Shown here one piece after another: positions 13,201 to 26,990 of a stretch of 64,000 nucleotides of DNA. Position 1 is the first letter of the stretch. The number at the start of each line of letters is the position of its first letter. This stretch comes from Trichoplax adhaerens (Eukaryota > Placozoa > Uniplacotomia > Trichoplacea > Trichoplacidae). The DNA lies in NCBI RefSeq assembly GCF_000150275.1, contig NW_002060946.1:3385035-3449034 (forward strand), in the 5' to 3' direction. The position numbers were made by a program, and so were the translations under genes. A model generated the notes under the pieces. That model worked only from the letters and a program-made list of their open reading frames with translations. It made no database searches and was not told the DNA's origin.

Positions 13201-16175
13201 TTTTAAAACAGTTATATTTGATGAAATATATTTATTATAATATAAGATACTACGTCAATCAGTGTATAGTTGCTATAAAATTATACATGTAATCATCATA
13301 AATATTAATTGGAAAAGAAATGTAGATGACTGTAATTACATAGAACATTTACCCTAAAGTCGTTACCGTATCTCCTATTGGTACAGAATTATTAAAATAT
13401 TGTATAAATCAATCAATAAAGAACTCAATAAAGAAATTTATTTATACTGAAAGGTAGTAAAGCATAATAATAATTATACATCTAAGCTTCCAAAAATCAA
13501 TTGATCAATCGAACATAAGATTAATGTACCAAAATTTATGCATTAAAAGGTATTTAATAGTTCATTAATTGCAAAGATTTCATTAATTTTTAACAGCAAT
13601 TCTACTTATTTCTGTCATTAATTCTATAAAGATACTAAATAAAACTTTAAATGCATGTTAATCAATAATTTTATAAGAAATTTTCAAGTACCAGTCGAAA
13701 GATAGACAGATAATTTTCAAAATATCTTCTAGTAGTTATCATTTAGCGCTAAACAACAAAGCATACTATTTTCTATTTTGAGAATGTGCTGTTCAGAAAC
13801 AGGGAATTTTATAATTTTACCTAATCATTATCGCAATTATTGATTAATCTTAAAGAAAGAATTTTCATGAGTCACGAGAGAAAAACTATGTAGTCATATC
13901 TACCAGGATAAATAAATCTAATAGTCTAATAAGAAGCCAATCGCCATACTGCTGTGATGAAATCTTGTCTAGTTTTAGCTAAAGTACATTTTCATCAGCA
14001 AACCTCATGATAGCTAGTTCTAATCATGCAAAATTCATGGCTTTGATATTCCAAATCTAATTATACACAAGGACATGTACACGTTGTGACTAAAATATTT
14101 TGTAGCTTTTCTCCATATGTGAAATAAACGAAAATTATCGATACCCAATAAGTAATGCAACGATACAATCAAGATGACACATTCTGCTTAATTAATCTAA
14201 AACTCCAGGATAATACAATCCACATCATGGTATTGTAGCCTACCAATACACATGAGTAAGAATGTCCATCCATATTAATGCAAGTCTTGCCGTGCAAGGA
14301 CAGAACTAGTCTAACTAGTACCGTCCACTAAAGATGGTATCTTCTATACATACATCTGCTGACTATAGTTAGAACAATCGATATGGTATCTCGCCTACTT
14401 CGTATTAATGATAACCAAAACTTGTCATTCATTCCTCCCCTTACAATCTTTAAATTATTAATGTGTGTCAAATATGATTTAACTATCGAGGATTTTTTAC
14501 GGACTTGCTAGGTTAGGCCATCAAAAATTCTTCAACAGTCGTACTTTTACAGTGGCATACCTAAACTGTAAAGTATATTTTCCTACGTACTACACGCTAC
14601 GATGCGTAAACAAATGATTTGATTAAAAGGTTATAATTTAAATTACTATGTAAGATCACATACAAGTATACGAGCATTTTACACTGCTATATTTCTAAAA
14701 TACACACATCTATATCTGCGTAGCATGTATACAGTGGAACGAGTAGCTAGTCGCGGAACAAGTAGAGCTAAGTAACTTAATAATATCTCAGCTTCTTCTA
14801 ACATCAGGTAAATATGTTACACTCACAGTTTTAATTTTAGTATTTTAATGTAGCAAGTTATCGTTTATTATTCGCTCTGGAGCAAAAAATTTTCATCTCA
14901 TGAGCTACTAATTTATCAATAATTCCTTATAGCCGTCAAAATTTTACTATAATATTTCAAAATCTGCTGTATAATCTGGGTTAAATAGTCTTAACTCCAT
15001 TAGGATAGCACAAACATATTATCATTCCACAACATATACTATGGTAGATTGCAATCCTGAATTAACTTTTTAAAGCTAATATTATAGCCCTATAAAATTT
15101 AATTTAATGCTTGCATATAAATTACCTGTAACATACACACGCCCAATATGTATAGTACACTACGGAACACATAGTAGAACCAGGCGTAGCCAAGCGAGCT
15201 CGATGCTACGACAAGTGATAATTATCTAGGATCATATTCAAACTTAAATAAATATTTAACGTTGACAAACTTTAATATTTGCAGCTTGCTCTTATAATTG
15301 ATCACTTACTACGCTTTCTAGAGCAGGAAATCTTATATTTTTATTGCCAAATTTAGATTATTCTTACTGGGTGTCCGACGTAACGCATGCGTGACTATTG
15401 CAGACGCTAATTAGGCGCGGCTTCTATGGAAACCGTTGAGTAACGTGACCGTTAAAAACATAATATAGGCCAAGCATCCATACATATGTCTATTTGACTG
15501 CTCAAATCGTAGGGATACTTTATAAAGAGGCATGAAAAGATTGTAATTGAAGACTATATTGGAATAGTAAATTACTTTCATAGATAAATACAGCATTAGC
15601 TTTGATAGTGTTGAATTTACAACTGTGAAGACTTTCGAAGTTCCTTTGGTGGATCAATATTACATGAAAATAAATGACGCAATTTTGCGACTGTTATGGT
15701 AGAAGATTCTCGCTATGTAAATTTATGTTAACAGACCAATATTTAATCGCATAGATTTTTACATAGTTTTCTGATTCGATATTTCATCGATTGGTATTAG
15801 CCATTAAAAATTCGACATTAAAAGAGTAGTGTGCTCTACTCAACTTTAGTGATCGACAATTAACGTTACTATATTGAGGCCAAACTCTCACCCTACAATT
15901 AATTCTTGGTGATCCAGCAAGATAATTTCATTCAATTTAGAGTTGTTGTTAACATCTCTGATATTTCAAACTTCATTCAAATTCAATATCAGTTTCAGTC
16001 CTCTATCATTTCTGGCGATCAGTGAACGCTATCCTTGATTCCAGACTAGTAAAACTGCAAGTTTCTAACATTAATTATCAATTTACTACCTTTAGATGAA
16101 ATGAATAACGCCTATAGGAGTATACAGTAACATTTTGAGTTGGGCGTTTAGATTGATAATCGTCAAAGCTTGCAA
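10201..16175. other. Gene-free interval between PRRT-like gene and CEP89
   Basis: About 6 kb with frequent stops in all frames. I see no exon, RNA gene or clear repeat. It must contain the 3' UTR of the left gene and the promoter of CEP89. An AATAAA lies only 7 bases after the left stop codon, too near to be the likely polyadenylation signal; others occur further on (for example near 11866). Confidence 0.5.
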
Positions 16176-19100
16176 ATGAGTCGAAATTGGAGAGGATTAT
16201 CAAAAAGGAAATCATCCGCTGCCGGTGGCCAACATGAAAAGATTGAAACACCTGCAGAAAGAGAATTCAAAAATAGAAATAGAAAGGATAAGAAAAAGGA
16301 TGGAGCGGGTAGCAAATTAGTAAGTACAAATTTTATACGGCTAGAAAGTACATCACTATCATATTCATCATTAACAACGGATAGCAATTATAATAACCAT
16401 ATTCGGTTTAATAATGTTACATTAAGTTCGTTAAGAATGACTAAGGACAGTAATCACTTGAAATTACAATAAATTCCATATTTTATCAACAAGCCACACA
16501 CAATAAAACGTATGTTATTATGTAATGTAATGTTATATTACAGCACATTGTGATCTAAGACACTAGCTAGCTAAAATAATTTATATAATCTGATGAATAT
16601 TTCCGTTACTAAATTTTATATGGTTCATTGCTGAGTTTTAACTAAAATTAAGTAAAAAATATCATTCACAAGCTGAAATATAGCTAGAGTATATTTTACA
16701 TATGTTCTTAGACTTATTGCTTGTTTGCAGTAAATTATACTGCTATATCAGTAGAAATCATGCTATATAATTTTATTCCATTAATTCATTGATCATTTTT
16801 AAAGCATATTAATAAACTCGAGCATCGTAGAAGTTTACAAATATCTATTCGCTAAACTTGAAGCATTACATATAATGCAATCACTGAGCTGGTGCTGTAT
16901 CTGCAGCTAACATTCTAAAATCTTTTAAATTTAAGATATACATTTATAAGTTATGGCTTTAATAATACAATTCAACTTTTAAGACTTATCTTGCTGCTTC
17001 TTGACTTATACTTCAGTTTTAAAGTACTACTATATTGCTTGATTGACTCGATATGTAAGAATATTATAAAAATCTGTAGCCTACACTGGCTGTCTTACTA
17101 ACGTAAATCAATCAAGACTTTTATCATAACAGTTAGTTCTTTGTTTATAACTTAAATTTATATAAAGGAATCTTTACTTGTGTCTTGAGAATGCAATAAA
17201 TATCATATTCAGTACTATTTGTGACTGTAAAAGGCCAGGCCAAAGATAACTCATCAATTTCACATATTGCACTCTTTAGACTTGGTATGAGAAAAACTAA
17301 AAACATACCATTTCTTTCCTATCCAAGTATTGAATTAGCGGATAACTATATTTAGTAGTATTCATCATAGTATTCGTCAAAGTAGAGAATAAATTATGGC
17401 AAACAGCCTTCCTTTTAGTTTAAGACCGCTAGATATTATTATCTTTACCTATTGCCAGTAGAAATAAATCGACTTTGAACGATCATAACCTTCAGCGATA
17501 ATCTTACAAATTGAATTTTCAAGTTACAGAATTATTTATTAATATTAAAAAACTTTAGTAAACAGCTTATTATTATAGTATTGAAAAGAGTTTAAAAGCA
17601 AAAAAATAGAGACAAAAAATGCTATAAAATCTAATCTAGATAGAGTTTATTACTTCATCCAAGATAAATAGTGAGCTAAAGTTACAAGCTAAAAACTATG
17701 AAAGATAAATGAAAATAATATTTCAATTTTATCAAGCTAATTTTATTTTGTTTTTAAAACTCAATTAACTTCATTATCGTAAAGTATAGGCAGTGATATC
17801 TGCAAATTTTCTAAGTAACCATTACCAGGATAAACTTCTGGGCCACTGATTTTCTGATGGCAGCGAAGATAATAAATTATAATAATATTTTTCCTAAATA
17901 ATTTCTTAGAGTAAACTGGTTCATTCGTTGAAACCAAGGACTTCATTTCTATCTCCTAATCATAATAAAGAGATTCAAGAAAAAGAAAAGGAAAGTAATA
18001 ATCAATCACCAAATGGAGAAATTGAAAATAATGATTCTAGAAAAGACTATAACCAAGATGTAACTACGCCGGGTACTAGTGGTATACAACAAGATGACGA
18101 TGATAGCAATAGCTATAGTGACGATCATAATGATGATTATGGAGGGAAAATGAAATTGTCACCAAGTAATCATAATTATACCAGCTCCATTAATCCTTTA
18201 GCAGTTAATGAGGAAATAGCTGAACATCAAAACGCTCCCTCGCAATCAGCGAATAGAGATGATGAATCCCCTTACGCTCGAATACGAGATCTACCAAATA
18301 TAAAACATGGCGATTCTGATAATAGTGACGAGGATATAAATAATGATTCTAATCAGTATGCACAGCGAAAGCTTAGCTTCATGTCAACTAGAGCAAGACA
18401 GGTGAATAAAAAAATGAGTTAAACTTATACTAGTGTAGAAATATCATCTAAAGCCAGAATGGTAATGAGCAAGCGACACTTTCAATATGGAAATTCTTAT
18501 ACATCGGCAATATCAATTTAATAAATTTTAGGCATCTCCCTCAAATAGTGGCGATGAGTATGATCCTGGAAAAATTGTCCCAAGCAGCAATACTGGCAGC
18601 CATCCATCAAGAACTTCCATGATCAGTAAAAATAATAATCTTAATCCCGATCCGATGTATGCAACGGTCAATAAAAATAGTAACCGAATGTTGGTAAGTA
18701 AATCAAAGGCCTTGAGTTATACTTAATAATAGTAATCGTATCCCTCACTATCATCAGAAATACCAGAGTAAGCTCATGACATACTCATTTATTGGTAGTA
18801 AATAGATTAAAACTTTTTATGATGATATACTAGTGTTTTTACTTGAACTAATAGTAAAGTAGACATATACGAGTATGTTCATATTATCGACGACTAGCTT
18901 TTAAGATAAATTAAATAACGGTATAATCAACTACTATAAGTTAAAACAAGAAATTGAAGGAGGAAACTATTAAATTATTGCTGTAAAAAAAATTGTTTTC
19001 AACGCAACTCGAGGGCCGATGCAATCTTGAAACACTTTACTATTGGCAGTAACTATTATGTAATAGAGAACTGCTAAAATGAGTTTTACTACTGTTGTAT

Positions 19101-22100
19101 AAGGATATTTCAGGGCGTTAGATATTTTTATGTAAGGTAGACAATCAACAATTAATATTAATTATTACGTTATGGCAAAATTATCGAAATGAATTATAAT
19201 ACCGTAGCATAGCTACATAGAATTGCAGCTATAACCAAGGATAGCAATTCATGACGTTAGACAGTTTAATCTCGTCAATACTATACAGTAGTAAAGTGTT
19301 GAAATGAATTATACAACCGTTGCTCATATATAATTTTAGCTATAATCAAGACTATTATCTTATAATTTTAGACATTTCCATCTGGTAGAGTAAAGTAAAA
19401 TAAGAGTAGTTACCAAATTGATTTAAACAAGATATTGAATCACTCAGTAAAGTAAAATTCTAGTTAATACTGTGTAGATTGTTTCAGTATAAAAATTTCT
19501 AACCATAAATACGATGCTAGGTCATCCTAATAGACAATTCTTTCCAGTCTAGCAAACTAGAACCGAGTTATTATTCAGCTGATCTAAATATGACTCTTTT
19601 GCTTTCCTAGAAACAACTAACTGTAGAATCTAATGCTAGCGATTTTACAAATGTAACTAGCCGCATAAGTTCCGATAGTAGTGAAGAAAGCCAAAGTGAT
19701 GAAGCTGATGGTGTGAGAGAACGAGGTAGTCTATTCGATCCTTCGAACTCTATTCAAAATTATTAGGCAGATATTAATCAAGAACTAACCTCTAATTTAT
19801 TGCTCCTTTTATGTTAATGAAAATATAACCCGCAATCAACACTAATATATGCTACAACATGCAATTAGGAATAATAGAAAAGAATAGAAGAAATTCGGGC
19901 TCACCAACTAAACGTGATGCAATTTTAATTTCTAACAAAACTGGTAATGATCCCATAGATGAAAAATATGCTGACTCTGAAACTTCAGAAGAGGCTTACA
20001 CCCAACCTCAAGTCCTTCCTAACCAAAGAGTAACTACTCTAGTAGATAAAAACAAATCGAAACACGGTGCAAATAGTGTCGATGCTACACCAGCAGAGAA
20101 CAAGAAATTTGGGCGAAAGTCATCACATAGCTTAACATCATCACTATCTAATTTTTTTTCATCGGCTTTATCTGGTATTCATAATGATCGAAATTCTGTC
20201 AGTAGCCCCGTATCACGCAATCCTAGCCAAATTTTCACCGATTATGATGGACGAAAACGTAAAGGTGATGCACCTACCATATCTACAACGAATCGTGGAC
20301 GACATCTGAGGAAATCTGATTCATTGGAATACAGTAAGTTATCGTTACTTACACGCACATACCATATTTCCATCTACTAAACATCTTTACAACATTACTT
20401 TTAAGATGATTTTACTATCGATAGTTCACCAAGAATGGGAATGAGGTTGGTTTTTATTAACGTCAATTTTTCAATAGAATAACTTCCAAATCATCGTAAT
20501 ACTAATATTATAATTTATAGGGGAATGGAATCCGAAATTATATTATCGCTAGAAAGGCAAATTAGAGACGTAGAATCGGAGAATAAACAGCTGAAAGACA
20601 CGAATTCCATGTTACAGAAAGAATTAAGTAATCGTTCACTACCATTAGCAGAAGAGAGTAAGTTATTCAATAAAAATATTGAAATGATACTTAAGTATTT
20701 AAAAAAGGAACAGTTTCCATTAAAGAGTGTTGATTATCTATCCTAGATATTAAATCTGAGTTGATCAACTCTGATCTAAAACAAGATAACGAATTTTTAA
20801 AAGTATTAGGTAAGAAAGATTTAGTAACGACGTTCTTACGATCATATTATGTACAAGTATTCCTAATTTTTTCTAACTCTTCATCGCTATGCTGGAATAG
20901 AATTTAAAATTTACTTTACTTACCTTAACAGTCCATAAATTAAACCAAGAACTCGAACGTTATAAAATGAAACAAGCTGAAAGTGAAACGGGAAGTCAAG
21001 ACTTACTGGTAACTAAATATAGTAATTATATTATAGGCTGTAATTCTTAACTCTATCGATGTGCTATTTATTCTCATCTTTAAATTCATTCGTTGTTTAA
21101 TTTAAGAAACAGCTATCGTAGAAGTATCGATACAATTTTTCTCCTATTACTAATCCGATGTTATGATATTACAGACGGAGAAAATCAATGCAGAAGATAA
21201 GCGACTGGTTGAAATTAAATCTAGAAAGAAGGATCATTTACTTAAAACTTTTTCGGTTAGTTATTGAATTTAAATCACGATTATTGCAAAGTACAGCACA
21301 GCAGTGGATAACTTATTCAAAGCAATTGACATAAAATCTAATATAGGAAGAAGTAAAGGTATTAAAAGAGCAAATTGAAGACTTGGTGAGCGAAAATAAA
21401 GCATTACGAGAGGTAACATAAATCGAAAGTTAACCTTAAACAGTCGATAATTTTATATCATTAATGGTGAAATCAAATTTTATGGCTATCATTATGGCAG
21501 GAATTGGTAACGATCAATGCAACAACTGCTCCAGTTAGTATATCAGATTGGTAAGAAATGATAGGGTCCTTGCGTTTATATCGTGCTTAGGATCACGAGC
21601 TATGCTGTTATAATAACTACGGTGATTACTTTTATTTAAGGAATCAAATACAAGAACAAGCACAGCTCGTTTTACAGGAAAACTCTGTTTTAAAGGATAG
21701 ACAAGCATCATCTGAAAGTAATTTACAGGAAATTACAAGAAAATATGCTGAACAAAGTATGATATTTTTAAAGAATCTATTTGAGTTGTAAGCAATCAGC
21801 AGATGATCAATTTTAGCCTACTTTGCAATACAAGTTTGATTGATAGCTTTAAATGTCAGATGAGATTATTTTTAGACATTCTTGCAATTATGGGATCGTA
21901 GAAAGCAGATAGAGGATAATCAGAGTCCATTTGCAGCAGAGCAGCTTTTATGATAAATAGAATTGAGTCTACTTTAGATGCAATTATTTTCCGATATTCT
22001 AGCCCGCGTGACACAATATTAATCATGTAGTAGAGAAGATCTTTAGATTTTTGTTGAGGCAGAGCAATTGTTATAAATAGAGTATTTAAATCTATTCCAT

Positions 22101-24686
22101 TAGTGTGCATAAATTATTATAATATTAAGTAGATTGTAGCCAAGATATTAGAAAAGGCACCAGATGTCAATAATTCTAACAAATGCAATACCTTACATTA
22201 AGTAAAATTAAAGCCAACATTCCTTCAAAAGAGAGCTTTCAAAAGAGCATCATCTGGTTATTGAGCCATCATGGTATTAATTGCATAGCCAACAAAATAA
22301 TTAGAATATACTTTATATAAAGAAAATTAATCCTAGTAAATGAAATATTTAACATCTGATTAAGTTCAGTATCGTCATATGAAATCACATAATATTATTA
22401 GGATCATAGAATATTTCAATGAAGGCTGATCGATGTAGAATAGTTTTTATATACTAGTTCTGTAGCGTAAGTTTAAGTCAGACAACCCAATTAGTAACTA
22501 TGCATTGGCTTTAGATATTACTTTTGGAATAAATAACGGTACCTAATTTCATACTCTAATTCATAAATTGAATCTCTCCTTATAGCTTTTACTTTTCCTT
22601 CGTCCTGTAATACATAACATTTTCTGCCCAATTTCTTCCGCTCAATTTCGAATATTTTGCAATATTAATTCTATTGGTGGATTAAATTTATTTCTAGTTG
22701 ATTGCCTCAATCAGAATATTCAAGACTTAAAAGATAAAATATTAGAGATTGAATCCAGACCCGACAAACGAAATGAAATGCTACTACAGAAATATGAAAA
22801 ATTAATTGCCGTGTCTGATAAGAAAATTGATACTCATGAACATTTGAGGATTATAGAAGAAAAAAATAGGTAATTCTAGTCACAATTTCATAAACTTACC
22901 GTTATTTCTGATCACTGTAGGCAAGATAATATAACATAATACTGTATAATTACATTACATGCATTTAATATAAAGGTCTATGATCGAATTGCAAACGGAA
23001 TATAACAAAATTATAACGGAATTAAAAAATGACATCCAGGTAATTTTAAACGTACCATACTAGTAGTTAAGAATCGTAGCTATTCTGTAATTGAATATTG
23101 GCTATCCTCCATATCATCATTTTCTATCTCTAACTGATATTGAATTCCTTTTATTGCAGTCTGAAAAGAGGGAAAAGCGGGCTTTAACTCTACAATTAAT
23201 TGGTAGTTTTTCTTACTTACAATCAATACCTATAGTAGTTTATCTATTAACACTAAATTAGTATATTTCAAGCCATGTCATTACCCAATTTAGAGACTAC
23301 AGAAGCTGCCGAACAATTACAAAAAGTAGTGAAATTATCACGATCAGAAATTGGGTAATACAATCTAAAATTGGCCTGAATATTCATAATGCTACAATTG
23401 CTCAGCAATTTAAATTGTGTTCATTGTTACATAATCCTGTTGAGCAAATAGCATAATTTACTTTGAATTTATAATCCAAAATTTCTATATTGTAGTCTAG
23501 ATATCATAGTGTATTTTAATATTGTTGAGTTAATCGAGTTCGTACGGGTATATTGACGACTTTAGGAAAATCTAATAGAAAATGTAGTTACTCAAGATTT
23601 ACTGATAATATTCATCTTTTAGAAAAAGCCAAAAGAAAATCATTGTATTAAGTAAAAAGTTAGATTTAGCCGAAGAAAAGGCAATGCTAACTACATCCAA
23701 TCTAGCTGATCTTCTCAAAGTGGTCAGTTGTTATTTTCTTCTAAGTTATTATAATTTGATACCGTGTAAAATTGTCTGGGAATCACCAATGTTAACTTAT
23801 CTGTTAGGCTGAAAAAACCACCTTCGAAAGAGATTTAATCGCTACAAAGGTTACCGTTTAATCGATATTATTCTCCTGCAACCTAGGTTATCAATTAATT
23901 GTTCTAGCCTTACTTTGAATTCTTATGCCCATTTATATTGATGTTAATAGGCCAAGAAACACCGAGAAAATTATGAAAAAGCCCAGCGCCAGGTTCAAGA
24001 AGGCCATCTGGAAATTAATAAATTGGAACAAAAACTTCGGGTACTTGATCTGTAATGGTTTCGATATACTCTCTAGAGCTAATTTTGTTGGTAAAAAATG
24101 CACTGCTAGAGCCTTTAATTAATACTAACTAGAATATAAAATTCATTTCCAATATAGCGCTATGAAATTACAACCTATCAGAAATTGGATAAGGCTGCAA
24201 ATAAGTACGTTGATATTTTATTTCATTGAACTCCAATAAGCTAATTGAAATAAGACTATCCTACAAATAAATGAAATTTGATATTCACTGCACAATAACA
24301 ATTTCCTTCTCTATTTTATATCTTAAGGCTGGCCAAGCAAGACATGATTCATGGTGAAAAATTTATCGAATATCAGTATGAAATTGATCGTTTACAAGAA
24401 TTGGTCAAGAACAAAGATGTCCAACTTGATTCTCTTCTAGACCAAAAATGGTATGATTTCTAGTTTTGAGACTGTGAATAAATTTATTCGCAGAGACAGC
24501 AGCGAACTCATTCCCCTCTCAAAAGGAAATATTAAGCTAGCTGATAGACAAAACCTATAAAATCGCAAGAAGGAATTGATTATTTCCTTTCAATATTAAA
24601 CTAATAGGAAAGTTGAACGACAACTTGATAACTTATGGTACGCAGCTACTAATGATGCTGATAGAATTCCTTTGAAAAATCAATAA
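16176..24686 (+). CDS. CEP89: CEP89 homologue, centriolar distal-appendage coiled-coil protein, 23 exons
   Basis: Exons: 16176-16319, 17910-18401, 18532-18693, 19611-19725, 19869-20333, 20406-20445, 20521-20657, 20747-20809, 20932-21008, 21175-21255, 21347-21412, 21501-21550, 21641-21756, 22698-22869, 22976-23039, 23160-23202, 23273-23354, 23623-23722, 23808-23849, 23951-24040, 24158-24204, 24328-24450, 24608-24686. All junctions are GT-AG and keep phase, giving 949 residues (human CEP89 is 783). The first half is Ser/Asn/Asp-rich and disordered; from GMESEIILSLERQI onward it is heptad-rich coiled coil. Diagnostic matches to CEP89 are SISDWNQIQEQAQLVLQEN (family SEEWRQLQTQAKLVLEEN), KSQKKIIVLSKKL (family KSQKKIEVLKKQ) and the C-terminal ERQLDNLWYAATNDADRI (family GELEVIWESTFRENRRI). 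CEP89 sits at distal appendages of the mother centriole and helps dock it for ciliogenesis. The extra length is all in the N-terminal half. Confidence 0.9.
21757..22697 (+). other. Largest internal intron of the CEP89 coiled-coil half
   Basis: A 941-base intron among introns mostly of 70-300 bases. It begins GTATGA and ends TTTCTAG. An 84-codon ORF on the opposite strand (21856-22110) lies inside it; I recognise nothing in that ORF and treat it as chance. Confidence 0.6.
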
Positions 24687-24864
24687 GTCATGACTACCAA
24701 GAGTGACAATGGATCATTCTCCGGAAGATGGATTGGATTTTCTTCCATTTAAGAAAATGAAAGTATAGAATGAGAATTATTTCAATCCATAGTATTGTAT
24801 TCTTGCCGCATTCTTGAGTTGATCATATCAAAAATTTGTATAAGTTATTTTCGAAAAGAATTTC

Positions 24865-24870
24865 AATAAA
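24865..24870 (+). terminator. Polyadenylation signal of CEP89
   Basis: AATAAA lies about 180 bases after the CEP89 stop codon in A-rich sequence and is the first canonical signal downstream. Confidence 0.6.
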
Positions 24871-25359
24871 AAATAATTGTAAAATGGATGAAGAAAACTG
24901 TAAATAAGATTTGATCAATCAAAACTATAGTATAAAAGAGTTCTTGTATTATGAGAGTGTCACAAACTTATGTTGCGAATTACTACACTAAACTAATAGA
25001 TTATTTATGCCTTGCTCCACTACACCTGGAGATCTACTGTATGGTAGTTCTTTACTACTTTCGGTCACACTGGGATAAGACTGTTCTAAAAGATTAGTAT
25101 AGTTTTTATTAGTAGAGTAGCCGAGTACCTTATCGAACACGATCTAATAAGGAACTCAGGAACTGAGCATTCGCTCGTCCTTTTATACCATTCCACTAAA
25201 TTTATGGTGCACACATAGTAACTTGACAATATAAGATTTACATGGTTTGTATAGGAGGACAAGCCTCAATAAACTATATAGTTTACTATAGATACAAGCA
25301 CGTAAACAACTTTAATTAGCAATAACTAATTAATATCCAATTATACCCTTGAGGCTCTG
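24871..25359. other. Intergenic interval after CEP89
   Basis: No gene or repeat seen. Confidence 0.5.
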
Positions 25360-25428
25360 CACGATAATCACGATAATCGCGCGATAAATGCGCGATAGTC
25401 GCACGATAAATGCATGATAATCGCGCGT
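25360..25428. repeat. Short CpG-bearing tandem repeat (ACGATAATCG-like)
   Basis: About seven imperfect copies of a 9-12 base word built on CGATAATCG or CGATAAATGC follow each other. The words CGCGATAA and TTATCGCG make parts of the array self-complementary. It is the most CpG-dense spot in an otherwise CpG-poor stretch. Confidence 0.75.
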
Positions 25429-25750
25429 ACGCAGCGGGCACTAACGTGTCGCCATTATTAATATCTACTGTATATAGGCTCTACTAATTAATTGCAAATA
25501 CAATTATGCCTTTCGTTGTCTAGCAATCTAGACATTATTAATATTCTTAATTTCAATTATCGCTTACCAATATAATCCATTAGCTAAATACTGACAAAAT
25601 CTATTTAATTAGCAAGTACGGTGCTTTGCTCCGTAACAGAGAGCAATTCCATTTCAACGTAAACCCATGGAAATGCCGACGCGCAGAAAAAATAGCTGGC
25701 ATTAAATCTCTTATAACGAAAAATAAGATATTGACAGGCTAAAATTGTTT

Positions 25751-26300
25751 AGAATATTGTTGAATATGGATGCAGTAAGTAAATTTTTCAGTCATCTCCT
25801 TATTAAAAGTACTACCAAACGAGTAAATTGCTTAAGATGGTACCGTAAATGAGCTATGATTTAAATATTTACACCATCGTTGAATATGTACACAATAAGG
25901 AAATTCTCTAATCATCTCTTTAAAAGTACTACCAAATCAATAGATCGCCTGGATAGCGCCGCAAATGAGCTATGATTCAAATATTTAGAATATTGTTAAA
26001 TACGGATGCAATAAGTAAATTCTTCATTCATTTCTGTAAGAGTTATGCCAAATGAGTAGATTGCCTAGATGGTATCGTAAATAGGCTATGATTGAAATAT
26101 TTTGAATATCGTTAAATGTAGATACAATAAGTAAATTCTTTATCCATCTCTATAAAAGCACTGTCGAACGAGTAGATTGCTTAAGATAGTCGATGACCCA
26201 AGGTTTAAATATACAGAATATCGTTGAATATAGATACAATAAGTAAATTTTTTCATCTATCTCTGTAAAACTACTGTCAAACGAGTAGATTGCTTAACCA
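25751..26300. repeat. Tandem repeat, about 116-bp unit, five copies
   Basis: Five diverged copies start near 25751, 25871, 25987, 26103 and 26214. Each opens with AATATTGTTGAATATGGATG or a variant, continues with CAATAAGTAAATT, has CCAAACGAGTAGATTGC in the middle and usually ends GCTATGATTGAAATATTT. Copy lengths run from about 111 to 120 bases. No ORF persists through it. Confidence 0.9.
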
Positions 26301-26784
26301 GTTATATTAAAAGAGAGAATTTTTCTCTGCAAAGATAGAGTTTGTATGGAACAGCGTCCTGCAAATCGGCCAAACTCATATGGAAGGGTTAAATGTAATA
26401 TCTGTGTCAGCGAAACGATAGGAGTTTATGCTTTTCAATGCTAAATTTATCCAATCATGGTCGCATTACGTGATATTAATTTGCTTCTGAAGGCTTTGCA
26501 AGTATACTCTACACTAAAATGAGCAGTAAAGAGCCACATTAAACCAACTATTCAAACAAGGATAACTCCTAATTATGGAATAGCTTTTATTTCAACCTAG
26601 CGAAAGCAATAGTCCATTTTTATAGCTTTATAAATTGGATCATGAAGAGAAGAAAAACAACATGGAAACAATTTCGATACCATGAGTTTATTCATCACAG
26701 AAATTAAAGCCAAAAACAAATTCTTATGGTTACTGTCATCTTTTAGTCCTAAAGGTATAAATCACAAAACAGTAGGAGATAACA

Positions 26785-26990
26785 AATTCTACATTTCCTT
26801 TCTAGCGATCACTTACAAACTTAATCCTAAAATAAATTCTACTTTAACTTTCTAGTTACCACTTCCAGAGTTAATCATAAAACAACAAATGCTATTTTTC
26901 CTCTCTAGCTACCACTTATAAAGTTAATACTAAAGTAGCAAATACTAGTTTTACTTGCTAGCTACCACTTACAAATTCAATACTTAAATA
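26785..26990. repeat. Tandem repeat, about 52-bp unit, four copies
   Basis: Four copies carry TCTAGC(G/T)A(C/T)CACTTACAAA or close variants, with the TCTAG or GCTAG core at 26801, 26851, 26905 and 26957. The unit is unrelated to the 116-bp array just before it. Confidence 0.8.

Noticed and set aside
26344-26448. Short ORF beginning MEQRPANRPNSYGRVKCNIC
   Set aside because: Only about 34 codons, with no splice partner; the CxxC is suggestive but not enough.
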